Below, piece by piece: positions 47,701 to 62,700 of a stretch of DNA of 64,000 nucleotides (the stretch's first letter is position 1; each line of letters starts with the position of its first letter). The stretch comes from Schistosoma mansoni (lineage: Eukaryota > Platyhelminthes > Trematoda > Strigeidida > Schistosomatidae): assembly GCF_000237925.1 (NCBI RefSeq), contig NW_017386025.1, positions 2,356,001 to 2,420,000 of the forward strand, given 5' to 3'. Position numbers and translations under genes: made by a program. A model generated the notes under the pieces. It did not search any database and was not told the origin of the DNA. It saw only the letters and a program-made list of their open reading frames with translations.

Positions 47701-50700
47701 CGCAATAGGACGAAACAGCCGTCCAGTGCTTCCAGGTTTTCCATGGTGGTCTAGCTTCAATTGACTCATGATTTCAACCATATAAAAATACATGTGTTTG
47801 TTTGATTCCTGCCATATTTATATCAAATAATTTCCATTTTTACATACATCAAGATTAAACGTAATTTGTATCAATCATCATCATTTATATCTACTAATGA
47901 TACTGTTATTACTTCCAGTACTCTGGAATATATCTTGATAGTTTTATCATACTATGCTAATGTGATATGGAAACTTGAACTGATACACAAATGTGCCATG
48001 TTCTACAATACAGTATAACAGACTTGCTGACTGAATGGCTGACTGATATAATTTTTATTCCTGAAAAGATGTGTATGTATGTGTATTCGTCAATATTTGA
48101 TAACAATAACAGTATTCTTTCAGAAATAGTTCTACTTTCAATCTATGTAACTAAACACCTCTATAAAGTGAAGGGATTTAAAATTGTACTTCATTTCACC
48201 ACGAATATCTTAATACATAGTAACTATTACAAAGTTCTTTAATCATATATATCTTCTTTCTTCTTTTTTCGTTTCATTGTTGTTTAAGTATATACGATTA
48301 ATAATAAACAGTTTCATTTCAATTACCTTTTTAAATCCATTTATCATTTTTAACGATTTATCATGTTAATATTTTCATTGAAAAATGTAATTTTGGTTAA
48401 CATTTATTGAATCACATGTTGTCTTATCATTTCACTGAAGATAATCAAATATTCATAATCAATTTGTTAATATCGACTTAACACTGAATATGATTGAATG
48501 AAATGATAACAAAAAAAAAACATTGTATTAAAGCGTTCGAACGCGAGACCGAATGTCCTAGGTTCGAGTCTAACGTGCGAGATTGTGGATGTGCACTGTT
48601 AAGGAGTCCTATACTAGGATAAAACGGATATCCAGTGCTTCTAGATTTTCAATGGTAGTCTAGCATTCATCCATTCATGATATTAATTTGAACTCAATAA
48701 TCTCCATAACCCTATACTGATAATTTAAAACTATAGGTTTTTTTTCCGAGATTTGTAATATCTGGAAATCTTTTTTCTTAAATAATAAATTAAGGTTGGT
48801 CAGAGAAAATTCATTCAAAATTAAAGAACTAGTGAATAAACTGTTTCAAATTATGATTGTGATCTGTATAGTACTTCTCATACACGTTTCTACATACAGT
48901 CAAATTTTCCGAATTTATTACATCATTCTGAAATTACAATATCTTTACATTGGTTTACTCCAAATCTAATTGATCACATTATCAACTTGAATTGATTTGT
49001 GGTTAATTATGTTTAATGTTCATTGTACTGGTTCTGATTCCAAGCACCTCCAGCTTGTATTTCCTCATTTCTGCAGCAATTTGGAAGACTCTTCCGGTCT
49101 CCCACATTGTCCGGACATTCCATGTACCTATAAAACTTGTTGCTCTGGTTGTTAGAAGGTGCATCGGCCTCATGACTTCCGAAGGAACTCAGCTTTCATC
49201 ATAATTATTCCTTCAACTCCTAGGGCAGAGTTTAAATGGTTTGAATAATTTTTTCTGGTTAGCGTTTTTAGCGAGTTGTTTTTCTACGGGATGGGGTCGC
49301 TAACCCTATGCCCGACACTCCTCCTTTACCCGGGTTTGGGACCGGCAGCAGCCCCCGGAGGAGCTACAGGCTACACATGTAAACATATATATACGTGAAA
49401 ATCTGATTTATGTTAACATAATGAATTCCCATTTTACATTGTGTTAGTTCATTAGCTGATACTACTGGAAATACAAATAACGACGATAACGAAGAGATCG
49501 AATGTCCAACTGGTTAGTTTATGAATACTTGTTTGGTTTTTTATGTCTTTTTTTTCTGTTAATATAAGTTATTTATTTTATTCTCCAATTCTTAGCGTTT
49601 TCTATTGTTTATATAAAAGTACTAAACTGTCGATGCGTGTGTTTTTTTGTTTTTTATAGACTGACTTATAAACATTTTATTTCGAATTCGCTGCTATTAT
49701 AGTTATTGTTTTGTTATAATTAACAGATAAAATCAATGTTCAGTGGTTGTAGTTAATGATAGAGAAACCATACTCAATCTAGGTTTTGTGCTAAATAGCA
49801 TTCACCAACAAGAGATATTTTTAACATTGATGGGACTGATGGATCATACAGTAATTAAATCTATGCTACTCAGTTTCTTAGTCATAGATATCACTACTGA
49901 ATCATTTAAGTTATAAATCAACATCAGTTTGTCAAAATGATCCACTTTTGATGTAGATACCATCAATTCTTATCACTCACAGAATTGATGGATATAAAAG
50001 AAATAGTCTTTTTATCGAAAGTAATCAATACATAATCAGATTGAAAGTAAAGGATTAACTAGATATGATCTTTTGTAAAAAAAGGTTCATATAATAATCT
50101 ACAACAAATAGTTTCAATAACTGACAACATGAATAAAATAAAATAAATTCGCGTTGCACAAGTTAGTGGATATCTGGGCTCAGTAGCTCAATAGATTACA
50201 CATTGGGCATTTGAAGCAAGAAGTACTGGATTCGAGACTCAGAGTGAAAATCAACACATGGATGCAGTCATATCTAGTTGACAAGCAGTCTCTAATGGGA
50301 AGAAACAGACGTTCTGGATTCCACTGTAAGCTAATATCCATCTTTACTTTAATAACAGGAGTGATTTATGATATAGGATCAAATTTTCTTTGAAAATAAT
50401 AACCATTTAATTTGACGACACTACATTATTGTAAGAGTTTAAGATGACTACTAGTTTGATCATAAAATATTCTGCTAGGAGTTTCAAGTTTTATCATATC
50501 CTAGAGAAAAAACATCCTTAACAATAAAAAATGTCTTTTTCATACTTTAGTTACCTCTCTTTCATAAGTTTAGGCGAAACAAGAACGTGAATTTCAGTAA
50601 AGTGTGACTGTGTCTAACAGTGAAATTCAAGACGTCTGTTTATTCCCATTTAGGGATCTATAACTTAATGAAAATATCAACGCAATCCGCCTACAATGCA

Positions 50701-53700
50701 TGTTTATCAACAGTATCTGATCACTTGCAGTTGTTAAAATTACCAAATGAAAAATACGACCCTTACGTAAACAATATTCACCGAATAGTATACTTTGTAC
50801 AGTACTATAAATTTATTGAATTTCTGTAAACTTATGGGCCAACCACTGAAAACCTGGAAGCACTAGACGGTCGTTTCATCCCAATATGGGACTTCTCAAC
50901 AGTGAGCGTTCTCCGCCTCACATGCGGGAATCAAACCCAGGACCTTCGGTCTCTCACGAGCGCATAACCTATAAACCACTGAGCTGACGCCCAGCACTAT
51001 ACAAGTCTAAGTTCAATCAATCCATAACATTGCGCGACCATCCTTCATTTTCTTAGATTGATAACTGCTTCATACCCGACATAGTTTAGCTCCAGTGGTC
51101 GCGGACTCCCTCTAGATCTGTGGAGATTTTTACTCCAAGCTAGTCACTAGTGAGCACATGATAATTTTCAGCATAGTGTTGTTCATGTTGCTCTCTTACT
51201 TATTACAGATTTATTCGAACGGTAATCAACTTCTGATTCTTTTTGTCGAATACAATCATCAAGTTGTATTAGTTATAATTTCAGACTTTTTGCTGTTATC
51301 CGTTTGATCGGGTCACTTGGTATTGAGATCTGCTAACAACGCCCTCACTTTATCCTTATTTGACTAATGATCCTCCTTACAACCAAAATACGAGTGACTA
51401 AACAAAGACCTGTATCGTAACTCTTAATTTGTCTGAGAACTCTTATTTACAGTAGTTATTCAGAAGACAAAAATAGAAAACACAACTCATTTCTATTCTT
51501 ATATCATCATTATGGTCACGTTGAATCAAAAACTCACTGGCTTACTGTACACCTACAATCCGATTACAACATACCACAGATAAAAAAATTACAGTATATT
51601 ATCAACTGGTATATTTGTTGAATAAGATCCGAATCATAAGTTCATAATCGATTGATGATGATTAAAAAAATCGTGAAAAAAAATATAGCAGCAGTTAATG
51701 AGTGAGTTTACAATAAGAGTAATATGACAAAAGTATAACTGAAGCATTTATCAAGTACGCGGTAAAAACTCACATAATGCTTTACCATCTTCCCCACTTA
51801 TTTGTCTCAAGCTAACAATATCCTTCTATTATGATCATTATAAATCTCCATAGTATATAGTGATATTATTTGACAAATAGTCTTGAATACTTTTATAATA
51901 TCTCTCATAGTGTTAAGCAAGTAGTTTGTTGTATAGAGCGATGTCCGACCTAATACTGATAAACAAACTTCCTTTTCGCGAGTTCAACCATTCATTTGAG
52001 TGTAAAAACTGGATGTGAGAAAGTTTTTATCAGCAAACTGAATCTCCATTTTTCCTCCAGTGGAGTGTCTCATTTCTTAGAACAGAAAGCCAGATCTTGG
52101 CCAATTGCGTGCACTTGACATCTGACCAATGTCTAACTTGCCCACTGTATCATAATTATCGTACAATCTAGATGTTCTCTAGTATTTAATTCCTTGTTCT
52201 ACCCTGGAAAAAATTAACCTCAAGCTGGTATTAAATCAATATATTTGGCAAATTTATAAATTTCGAATGAGACCATTAATGATTTTTATTAAGTAGAATG
52301 GTTTGCATATTAATAAAAGAAATTATTAGACGTAACACCGACTGTTATTATGATCAGCAATCAATGAAATCGTCTTTTTTTCTGTACATATCTGAATAAG
52401 GATTTTCTCATTACTAAATCAAAATGCCATATGGCATAAATAACTGAGAATTTGCTTTACGGCAGATTTTCTGGATTGTTAAGGGGGAATTATGGTATGT
52501 AAAATTTATCAAATTGATTTAAAAAATATGGATGTTTACTAGGAATACTTTATAATGATTCTAACTTACCATAAATTGAACTTAATATAAAAATTAGTAC
52601 TATTGAACTTTACTTCAGTGGTTAGATAGTATCGAGATTGTCACAACATTTGAATGTTTTGTAAATCAGCAATAACAAACGTTCTAGCAGAATAACATGA
52701 ATTCACTTTATTTCGTTTGGTTCTCGTCAGCTGCTTACTGTTATATCTAGAACTTTGATTTTTTGATATACCGCGTACAAATTGAGCACTCGAACGCTAG
52801 AACCCTCCAAGTTGCAAATGAGAAGACAAAAGACGAGTGAGAATCATCATTATAGTCATCCAATCCGCATACAGTGGTTTTTAACATTTGTCCAATAGGG
52901 AAGCTATACGGAAAGATTCTGGACTGTTCTTCCAAAGATGATTGGGTGGACTATATTCAGTTATTTCTGAGCTTCTCAGAGCTCCCTTGAGTTTACCCGT
53001 GGGCTTTCCTCACACCTCCCCTCTTTATAGTCTCTTGTGTAAGACTCTTCCCTCGGGTCCACCTGAAACGTGGTTAACTCATTCCTCTTGCGGTCTATCT
53101 TTCTTGAAGGTTGTGCCACTATGTCCTTTCGTCTATTATATTTTCTACATTCGTCCTCCTTAGGGCTTTTCTGAAATGAATCCACGAGCATTTGAAACGG
53201 GAGTCGGTTTTGCATGATTAATGTTCTACAATCTCTTTGAATTCTATTTATATGTCTTATACACATCCCGACATTTCTCCGGGCTAAGAACAGTACATCT
53301 CCAATCCGACGTTCTATAACACCTGATCCCCCCTTCCTATTACCTTGATACGACTTGACAATTACCCTTTCTCCCATCTGAAAGCCGCAAAAGACCGTCC
53401 TATACTCGTTCGTAGGTCTATTTGTCTTGCTGGGCGGCAACATACTTTTAAAGGCTGTCCGAATTTTCCTCCCGAATATACACTCAGCTGGTGTCCTTCC
53501 GTCTGGCACTGTCGGATTGAAGGCAACTCTGTAAGACATTAAGTATTTACTGATCTTTTGTTCTGGAATACTCTATCCTCCCCCTTTGACTAGAGCTCTT
53601 TTTATCGTATCCACGAATCTTTCCGCTTGGCCATTCGACTGAGGATGGTACGGAGGAGACTGTAGGCGCGTTATACCATTTTCGCTGCAAAACCGTTTAA

Positions 53701-56700
53701 AAGCAGATGATATAAACTGAGTGCCGTTGTCAGTTACCAAGATCTCTGGAACAGCGAGACAAGCAAACAATCCTGACAATCTTCTTATTGTACTCTTTGA
53801 CGTCATGTTCGGCATGTCATATACTTTCGACTATTTCTTGAAAGCATCTACAACAACCAAGTAATTTCTACCTTGTATTGGACCGGATAAATCAGTGTGC
53901 ATTCTTTGCGTCCGGTTTTGATCATGGTTGTGGTTCTGTATTGGTGGGATACTTTGCGGCCTCTAGACAGGACCAACAACTGATACACTTTTGTTTTATG
54001 TCATGGTCCGTTGACGGCCAATATGAGTAACCCTGCTTCAGTGACTTCACTTTATTTTTCCCTGAGTGACCGCTATGGGTTCATAAACAAGTACTTGGTA
54101 AGTCAGTTTACATAAGATATTATAATTGTAGTTATTTGTATATATTCTAGGCACACCTTGATGACGACTACCAACTAGCATGAAACTAAAGTCTAAAGCT
54201 TCCTGTCGACTACTACCGATTACTTATTGTTTGTCCGTAACATTTGTTTGAATAATGAGCTATTTCATAAAACTTACATCAATATCATTTAACATCACAT
54301 CTCACTTTTCATCAAAACTTAATACAATATTCTTTTTGTTGGTATCCTTATTATTTAAACAGATAGAATTGTTTATCAGTTATCAAATCGTAAGTATATT
54401 GAACAAGGATGGACTGCTGTGAATCATGTAAAACATATTGATGGTGATAACAATAATGACAACTTATTATTAGTTAGTGGTGATGGCGAATCTATGCATA
54501 TCAACTCAGATAAAGTATTAAATGAGTCGACTGAAATACAACTTGATTTTATACAACATACATATTCGAATGGGGAAGTATTTTTACGAAAATATAACGA
54601 CAATACAGGAGTCATATTGTATCCTTTTCTTTTGTGGTCTTGAAAGCAAGACAAAAGCAAAACTGAAGAGATGGTATTTCGTCCTAACTAGAGACCCTTT
54701 AAAAGTATAACATTGACAATATCTCCAAAACATTAGTAGCCTTCTTCACTCCGTGACGCAGCACGGATTAGTCCTGAGGAAGGACAAAATAATGGTGACG
54801 ATAAGAATATACAACTGAAACTAAACGATCTGTCGAATGGTCTTGGAAAATTTTTTACTCATTCAGCTAATCAGAAATCAGTCAAGATGAGCCACTGGTT
54901 TATAATACTAGGACTAGGATGTAGTTTGCACTGAAAGTGAAATTCAAGGTGAAATTATTCATAATACAGGGAAAAATTCCTTCGTTAGTTCGTCTGTTTA
55001 TTCGTTGTTAGACTGCATGTATTATTTATGCTTAAGCACTGCCAACCTCGACAGTCAACTCGTCTATAGTAAGCTGGAGCAAAGTTAAGGATTCCCAAAC
55101 TAAGATGTGTCACCAGTCCATGAAGTCATTGACGACTAGAATGACCCATTTTACTGGGTGCAGACAACCTGATTATTATTTGCGTGATCATCGTAACTAG
55201 TGGCTGAAGACTAATTCCATTGAATCCACCGGATATCGAGTCAGCACATACAAACCTTCCCATAGATGTCACTCCATCAACGATCGATAAATCGGAATGG
55301 ATGACATAAAAATCAAGAGCTAGAAAGCAACAGAACCGGACAATATACCAGCCGAAGCACTGAAGTCAGACATAGAAGTAACTGCAAACATGCTCCACAC
55401 TCTATTAAGGAAGATTTGGGAGGAAGAACAAGTGCTGAAGGGTTGGAAACAAGGATACCTCATCAAGATACCAAAGGAAGAAGAGCTGAGCACATGTGAG
55501 GACTACAGAGGTATCACACTACAATTAGTGCCAGGAAACGTTTTCGACAGAGTTCTGCTGGACCTGGTGGAAGATTCAGTAGACACCCAACTTCGTGATC
55601 AACAGACCGGATTCCGTAAGTATCGGTCGAGCACAAACCAAATTGCGACACTATGGACCATCGTTGAACGATCAATTGAATGGAACTCGTCACTGTACAT
55701 CAACTTCCTTGACTATGAGAAAGCATTTGACAGTGTGGATAGGGGAACATTATGGAAACTTCTTCGACACTATGGAGTACCTGAGAAAGTCGTCGACATC
55801 ATTCGGAATTCATACGATGGACTACACTGTAAAGTCATGCATGGAGGACAGCTGACAGATGCATTCCGAGTGAGGACCAGAGTCAGACAAGGCTGATTTC
55901 CATCCCGCTTTCTCTTTCTTCTGGCGGTTGACTAAATTATGAAGACCTCCACATCTGAGGTAGCATGGAATTCAATGGACAACTTGGATGCGACTAGACG
56001 GTTTGGATTTCATAGGTGACGTAGCTCTTATATCTCATACACACGAGCAAATGCATATGAAGACAGCCAGTGTAGCGGAAACCTGCGCATCAATAGGCCT
56101 CAACATACAATAGAAGAAAAGCAAGATCCTCAAACACAATACAAAGAACACCAATCCAATCACACTTGATGGAGAAACTCTGAAAGAGGTGGAAACATTC
56201 ACGTATCTGGGTAGCATCGTTGATGATGCAGACATAATGGTTAGGATTGGTAAAGTAAGGAAAGCATTTCTACAGTCGAGAAACATATGGAACTCAAAAC
56301 AACTGTCAACCAATATCAAAGTCAGAATCTTCAACACGAACGTCAAGACAGTTCTAGTGTACGGAGCTGAAACTTGGAGAACTACCACAACCATAATCAT
56401 AAAAGTACAAGTATTTATGAGCAATTGTCTACGTAAGATGCTGAATGTCAGTTTTGCTGGATACCATTAGAAACAACCTACTGTGCAAGAGAACAAACCA
56501 GCTTCGAGTTGAAGAGGAAATAAGGAAAAGACGCTAGAAGTGGATAGGACATACATTTCGGAAATCACTAAACTTCATCACGAGGCAAGTGCTAACTTGG
56601 AATCCTGAAAGAAAATGGAAAAGAGGAGGACTAAAGAACACACTGAGTTGGGAATTGGAAGTAGACATGAAAAAGATGAATATCAACTGAAATGGATTGC

Positions 56701-59700
56701 CCAGGACAGAGTTCAATGGAGAATGCTAGTGAGCAGCCTATGCTCCTCCACGAGAGGTAGGGGTAGCAGGCGTAAGCAAGTAATCTTAATATTATTTGGC
56801 AAATTAAGTCGATGAGCAAATGTGTCTGGTTCTACACTGCACATGACTGACTAGGTGGAACGGCATGTTGTTTTCATATATGCCCCATAACCTTGGGGGT
56901 ATTGGTATATTTATCATTGGCTCCGCCGCATAGTTAAGCTTTACTGAAATATTTATTTAGGACTGATATTTACACAAATTGATCAGATACATTTAACTTG
57001 ATTAAGTACACCTAACACATTATTAAAGGAAAAATTAATCAACGATGGAGTCAAAGTTAGTGAGTCCGAATTTAGCATAGCTTTAAGCAAAAAACTTCAA
57101 TTGTTAGCTATTGAACATGATACTTTTGTAAATTATTTGTGCAAATTGACAAGCAGGTAAGTTTTATTTTAAGTTTTAAATTGATATTTTGATTTGGCTC
57201 AATCTAAGATTGGTTATAATGTGTATTATAACCCTATAAGTCTACTAATCAAAATAGTTCTTTTTACAATCTGATCGTTATTTAGGATTGTTGAAGCAAG
57301 TATAATTATGAGTGACATTAAATTTTATATATATATATATATCGATGTTCGACATTAACACCATTAAATGTCGGCTCAGTGGTCTAGAGGTCTAGCGTTT
57401 GCGTGCGAGATCGAAGGTCCTTGGTTAGATTGCCGCGGGTTTGCACTTCTGAGGAGCCCCATATTAGGAGGAAACTGTCGTCCAGTGCTTCCAGGTCTTC
57501 AATGGTGGTCTAGCTTAGATCGGTTCCTGATTTCAACTGTAAAGCGATATATTTTGTCTTAAATTCACTCGCCTGTTATACAAATATACATAAAATTTTG
57601 AAACCTTTGAAAATATGATAAATAGTTCACTTAATCAAATGTTAGTGTCTCGCTTGAAGAATGGTTAGATCTCTATATTAATTTCTTACTGATTATAAAT
57701 TACACACTGTTTTGAAAGTGGTCTTAGTGATGGTAATCGTTATGTGTTTAGTTAAAAACAATGTTAAGAAGCATTTTGTGTAGGTTTCATAATTGTTTGA
57801 CATGCATCAACAAATCATATTTCCAGTGTAGATGAAACTGATACTATTCTAGAAATCCAAAGGCTTGCCTTACTATGTCCCATAACTGAACGTGTTACTA
57901 TTCAACAAATAAACATTGTTGATAAATATCGGTCAGTATAAAATTTATGTCGAAAGTTTGACTACTTTCAGCTGTCTAACATCAATTACAAACAATCTTT
58001 CAGGATTATTTCAAGTAAATTAATTACCTACATTATGGCTAGATTAATATGATTCGATCAATTATGTGAACTAGACAGTATGCCATTAGTCATTGTTATA
58101 ATTCATCTCCAATGCTGGATTCCGTGACTATCTGGACTCAGTAGCGAAGTGAATAACTCGTTGAGTGTTTGAAAAGTAAGTACTGAGTTCGAGTCCAAAT
58201 GTGAATATCAACACAAGGATGCAGCTAAATCCAGTTGACAACTAGACGTAGAAGCGATGAAATGTACATCTCTGCTTAATAATACCATTAGTATTATTTC
58301 ATTATGGACTATATAATTAGACATTGTAATGCTTGGTTTGATAAATGCTTGTGACATTGACTTCTTGGATAGATTTTTACACTCAGTAGTCTACACATCC
58401 TCAAGATGACAACATAGTAGTTAAAACTTAGTTATTGTTATCAACGATCATATAGAAAGTTATCAGTAACATTTTAAAGCTCCCTAAAAGTTGTCAGAAT
58501 TAGTGGTAATTTAAATATCCCACTATTAAAATAAAAAAAGAATATAAATACCATATACGCTTTTAGAATTTACGATAAATTACCAAGAGTACTAACTGGC
58601 TAAGACTAAGTCAATTACTCTTTGTCTACTTTTTTCATGTTTTTCAGGGATAAAGATTAGTATTTCCTAACAAATACTAAGCAGTTATAATAGTTTTCAT
58701 CAAACTGAGAACAAAAAATTCCATCTTCTAACTATTGAAGACATAGAATATAGCATTATATAATAAAGGTTATCCTCAACATTATCGATGTTCGATAAGT
58801 GTATGTTGTATCCATAAACTTCAATCATTTCTCGGTCTATTTAGTGAGGGAGTGATGTATACTAGTGTTTAATTTACAGATTATATTTTAAACCCTGATT
58901 TTGATAATATTTGTTTTTCATTCTGGATGTTGAGGTACGCTACACTGACATTTTCGTAACATACATGCTGACAACTTGAGATGCTTAAAATAGAAACTTT
59001 AGTGAAAGTTACATTGCAATATCCAGCACACAGCTATTAATTAATCAGAATAATAAGCGAAATTACTGGGTACAACACGCTTTATAAACATTGAGGACGT
59101 TGTGAATGACCTGAGGCTTTAATAATTAAAAACATACTCATGTGATCGATATTGGGGAATAACTTCTTATTAAATGTGGTAAAACAATTTGGTTGTTTAC
59201 TTCAATGAAGTAGATAGTGTGAGGAATTTAGTTCGTGTTTTCAGCCTGACAACTAAGTATTTCAATCACCAACCTACTCTACGTTGCAGATTTACAAGCG
59301 AAAAACAGCGTTAGAATAATATTCAATCAGTTTGGATGTACTGACAAGCTCATAACTACAATTCACCTGGGTGTTGCTTCATATAAAAGGTCCCCATTTA
59401 TTTGAAAAACTCTACTGCAACAAAGATTAGGAAAAAAGAATTATTTAGAAGTAGATGAAATATACGAAACAGTATACTACCGAGACCAAGCTGGTCACAT
59501 TCAAATCCTTCCTACACCTAATTACTCTCTTATCTCCATGACTAACCCTTCTCACGTCCCTTTTTCACCTCACACCTCTAGGGCAAACGATTCGAGTACG
59601 CGGAACACTGTGCCAAATAGGATAGCAGGCCTCCTTAGCTAGGAATTTAGAATCCCACACCACGGATGTGTGCTGCGTCTCCGAAACGCGCATATAGGAT

Positions 59701-62700
59701 CCGAGTAGCGTCGTTCATTTGACCTCACCATGTCAAAATAAACAACCCACTCGATTCACGCTTCATGTATCTGGAGACCTTGATGCTGCCCTTTGCGGCC
59801 TCTGACGTAGGTATAGCATTGAGTCCTAGGGCAGAACTAGCTCTTTTGGACTGTATTCCATTAGACAGTCGTCTGTGTGCTGTCCGACTAAACGGATCAG
59901 TAGGGACTCAGAAAGATAGGGACACTCGTCGTTGCCTCTTCGTCACCTCTGCCTACTCTCCCACTGACTGCAGCTCAGATGATGTAAAATATGAGTTTTA
60001 CAGAAAGCTTTCCGAACTTCTCCGAAAAGCTAGGCGCTCTGATGTAGTAATAGTGACTGGTGACTTTAATGCTCAACTAGGTAAACTAAGCGAAATGTAA
60101 AGACACCAGGGTGGCTCCTATGGTGTCGTGGCTCAAAAAACAAATAATGGCGACCGTCTGTTGCAGCTGTGCTCAGATAACCGTCTGTTTCTTGCAAATA
60201 CTAACTTTAAACACAAGGAAAAGCATCTTTTGACATGGCGATCCCCGAATTCGTACCAACGTTGGACCCAAATAGACCACATCGCTATCAGAGACCGAAG
60301 ACTGTCGCTCATTCTGGAGCACATGTTTAGATTCAGATCATGCTCTATTGCGAACGCGTATCTGTCTGCGCCTTACTGGACGTAGGAAAGACGCGGCAAT
60401 GAAGCCTCTAAGGGTTCTACTTAATGATAGGAAAGCTAAGAATATGTTTCAGGAACAGCTAGAAACACAGTTAGACAGCCATGTAAGTTGTGCCCACCCG
60501 GTAGCAGTATGGAATGACATCCGAAAAACTGTGGAAGCAGCAGTCATATCTGCTGGTACGATAAACCATAAGGTCAGGGAGAAACACTGGATCTCAGCAG
60601 AATCTACCGCACTGATATATGCTCGAAAACTCATCCCATATGGCTCTGAACATAACGAAGAGCGGAGTCAGCCTAAGCGCAGGCTAATAAGAAGTCTACG
60701 CAATGATCGCGAACAGCGGTGGATAGCGAGAGCAAGAGAGATAAAAAAAGGCAGCGGCAATAGGCAACAGCAGACAACCGTTCAGACTTGTTGAAAAAAA
60801 GCGGTATTAGGAACCCAACTGTTAGCGAAACTATCTTGGAAAAAAATGGATATATTGTTCATTCTCAATCCAGAAGATTGGATCGATGGGAAGAACACTT
60901 TAGAGATCAGTTCAAGTGGTCTTCAGCCACACTTCGGTTTCCCAAGATCCCCAGTCGACCTGAATGGCAAGTTAATGTAAGTACACCAAATCTTTACGAG
61001 GTTGAAAAAGCTATAGGAAATCTGAAACGAGGGAAAGCAGCAGGCCCTGACAGGTTTACCCCTGAGATTTTTCAGGATGGCGGTCCAGTACTAGCAGCGA
61101 CATTGACTGAGGTTTTAGATAGAATCTGGGAACTGGACGCAATTCCATCTGACTGATCCCAATCACTAATTGTGCCAGTATATAAGAAAGCACAAAAGTC
61201 CTCTTGTGACAATCACAGAGGGATCAGTTTGACTAATATAGTGTCTAAAATATTAGCTTCAATAATGCTTCGACGCCTAACCGAAGCTTGTGAAAAGCAG
61301 ACTAGAGGAAACCAGGCTGGTTTTCGACTTGGACGTGCTTATGTGGACCAGATATTCACTCTACGTCAGGTCCTAGAACATAGACACATATTCAGACGTC
61401 CCACAATAGTAGTATTTCTCGACCTTAAAGCGGCATTTGACTCTGTTGATCGGGAGGTTCTATGACAGAGTTTGTCACTGAAAGAAGTACCAAAGTATGT
61501 TAACCTTATACAGGTTCTCTACTCGAACACAACTGGTTGAGTTAAAGCTTATGGCGAACTGTCATCAGAATCGATTACCTCAAGTGGTGTTTGTCAGGGC
61601 TATCCACTATCTCCATTTTGGTTTAGCTTTATTGTCAACGTGCTTTTAGAAATAATACTTTCCTCATCCAAATTTAGAGGGGTTGAACTCCTACCAGGAG
61701 ATTCATTTGTTGACTTAGAATACGCCGATGATATTGTTCTATTTGGTAAAGACGCTGACAAAATGCAAAGTCTTCTGACCACTATAAGCAACAATGCAGG
61801 CATGTTCGGGATGCGATTCTCCCCCTCGAAGTGCGAAATGTTACTTCAGGATTGGGTTGCATCGGCACCTGAATTAATGATAGGGAGTGAAATAGTTGAG
61901 AGTGTTGACCGCTTCACTTATCTTGGGAGTCTCATCAACCTATGTGGTCTGGTATGTGACGGAATCTCAGCACGGATACAGAAGGCCCGTCTAGCTTTTG
62001 CCAACTTGCGTCATTTACGGCGTAGGCGAGATATCTATCTACCAACCAAAGGATGGGTTTACTGTGCAGCACCTACTTCCGTCCTACTTTATGCCTGTGA
62101 AACATGGCCGGTCAGAGTAAAGGATATCCGTAGGCTACTAGTTTTCTATCATAGGTGTCTTCGAAGCATTGCTCGCATATTCTGGGACTGCCGAATGACT
62201 AATGCAGTTGTTAGGAAACGGGTATTAGGTAAGGATGGCAAATCGATTGATGAAGTAGTGAAACCTCATCAGTTGAGATGGCTGGAACACGTGTTACATA
62301 TGCCCAACCACCGACTGCCCCGACGTGCAATGTTTTATGGTGTAGGAGTAGGTTGGAAGAAAGCAAGGGGCGGCCAGACCAAAACGTGACACAAATCCAT
62401 GAAGTCACTGACAATTGGACTGAGCCATGTTGGTAGGTGTAGATTTCCTGGTTGGGATTCGCGAGATGATAGCAACCGATGGTTAGAGACCTTGAATGAC
62501 ATGGCTCAAAATCATTTGCAATGATGCAGGTGCATCCACTGTTTGTGTTCTCCCGAATTCTAATCTTCTGAATTCTTCATGTCCTTTTCCTTTTTCTCTT
62601 TTCAAATTTATTTCACTGGATTATACTCCCTGAATAACATCTTCGAACCCTAATCTTTCAAATTAATGCTTATACTCTTACTACCTCTATCCCTATGGGA

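Noticed and set aside
54619-54643. Stop codon after 54618 as the end of the FAM194-type gene
   Set aside because: The frame leaves the exon at a GT that restores the conserved YPTGN motif with the exon at 63504; reading through would cut the domain in half.
56961-57006. Exon start at the strong acceptor atttatttag
   Set aside because: The only continuing frame has a TGA before the open part of exon E, so a later acceptor was preferred.
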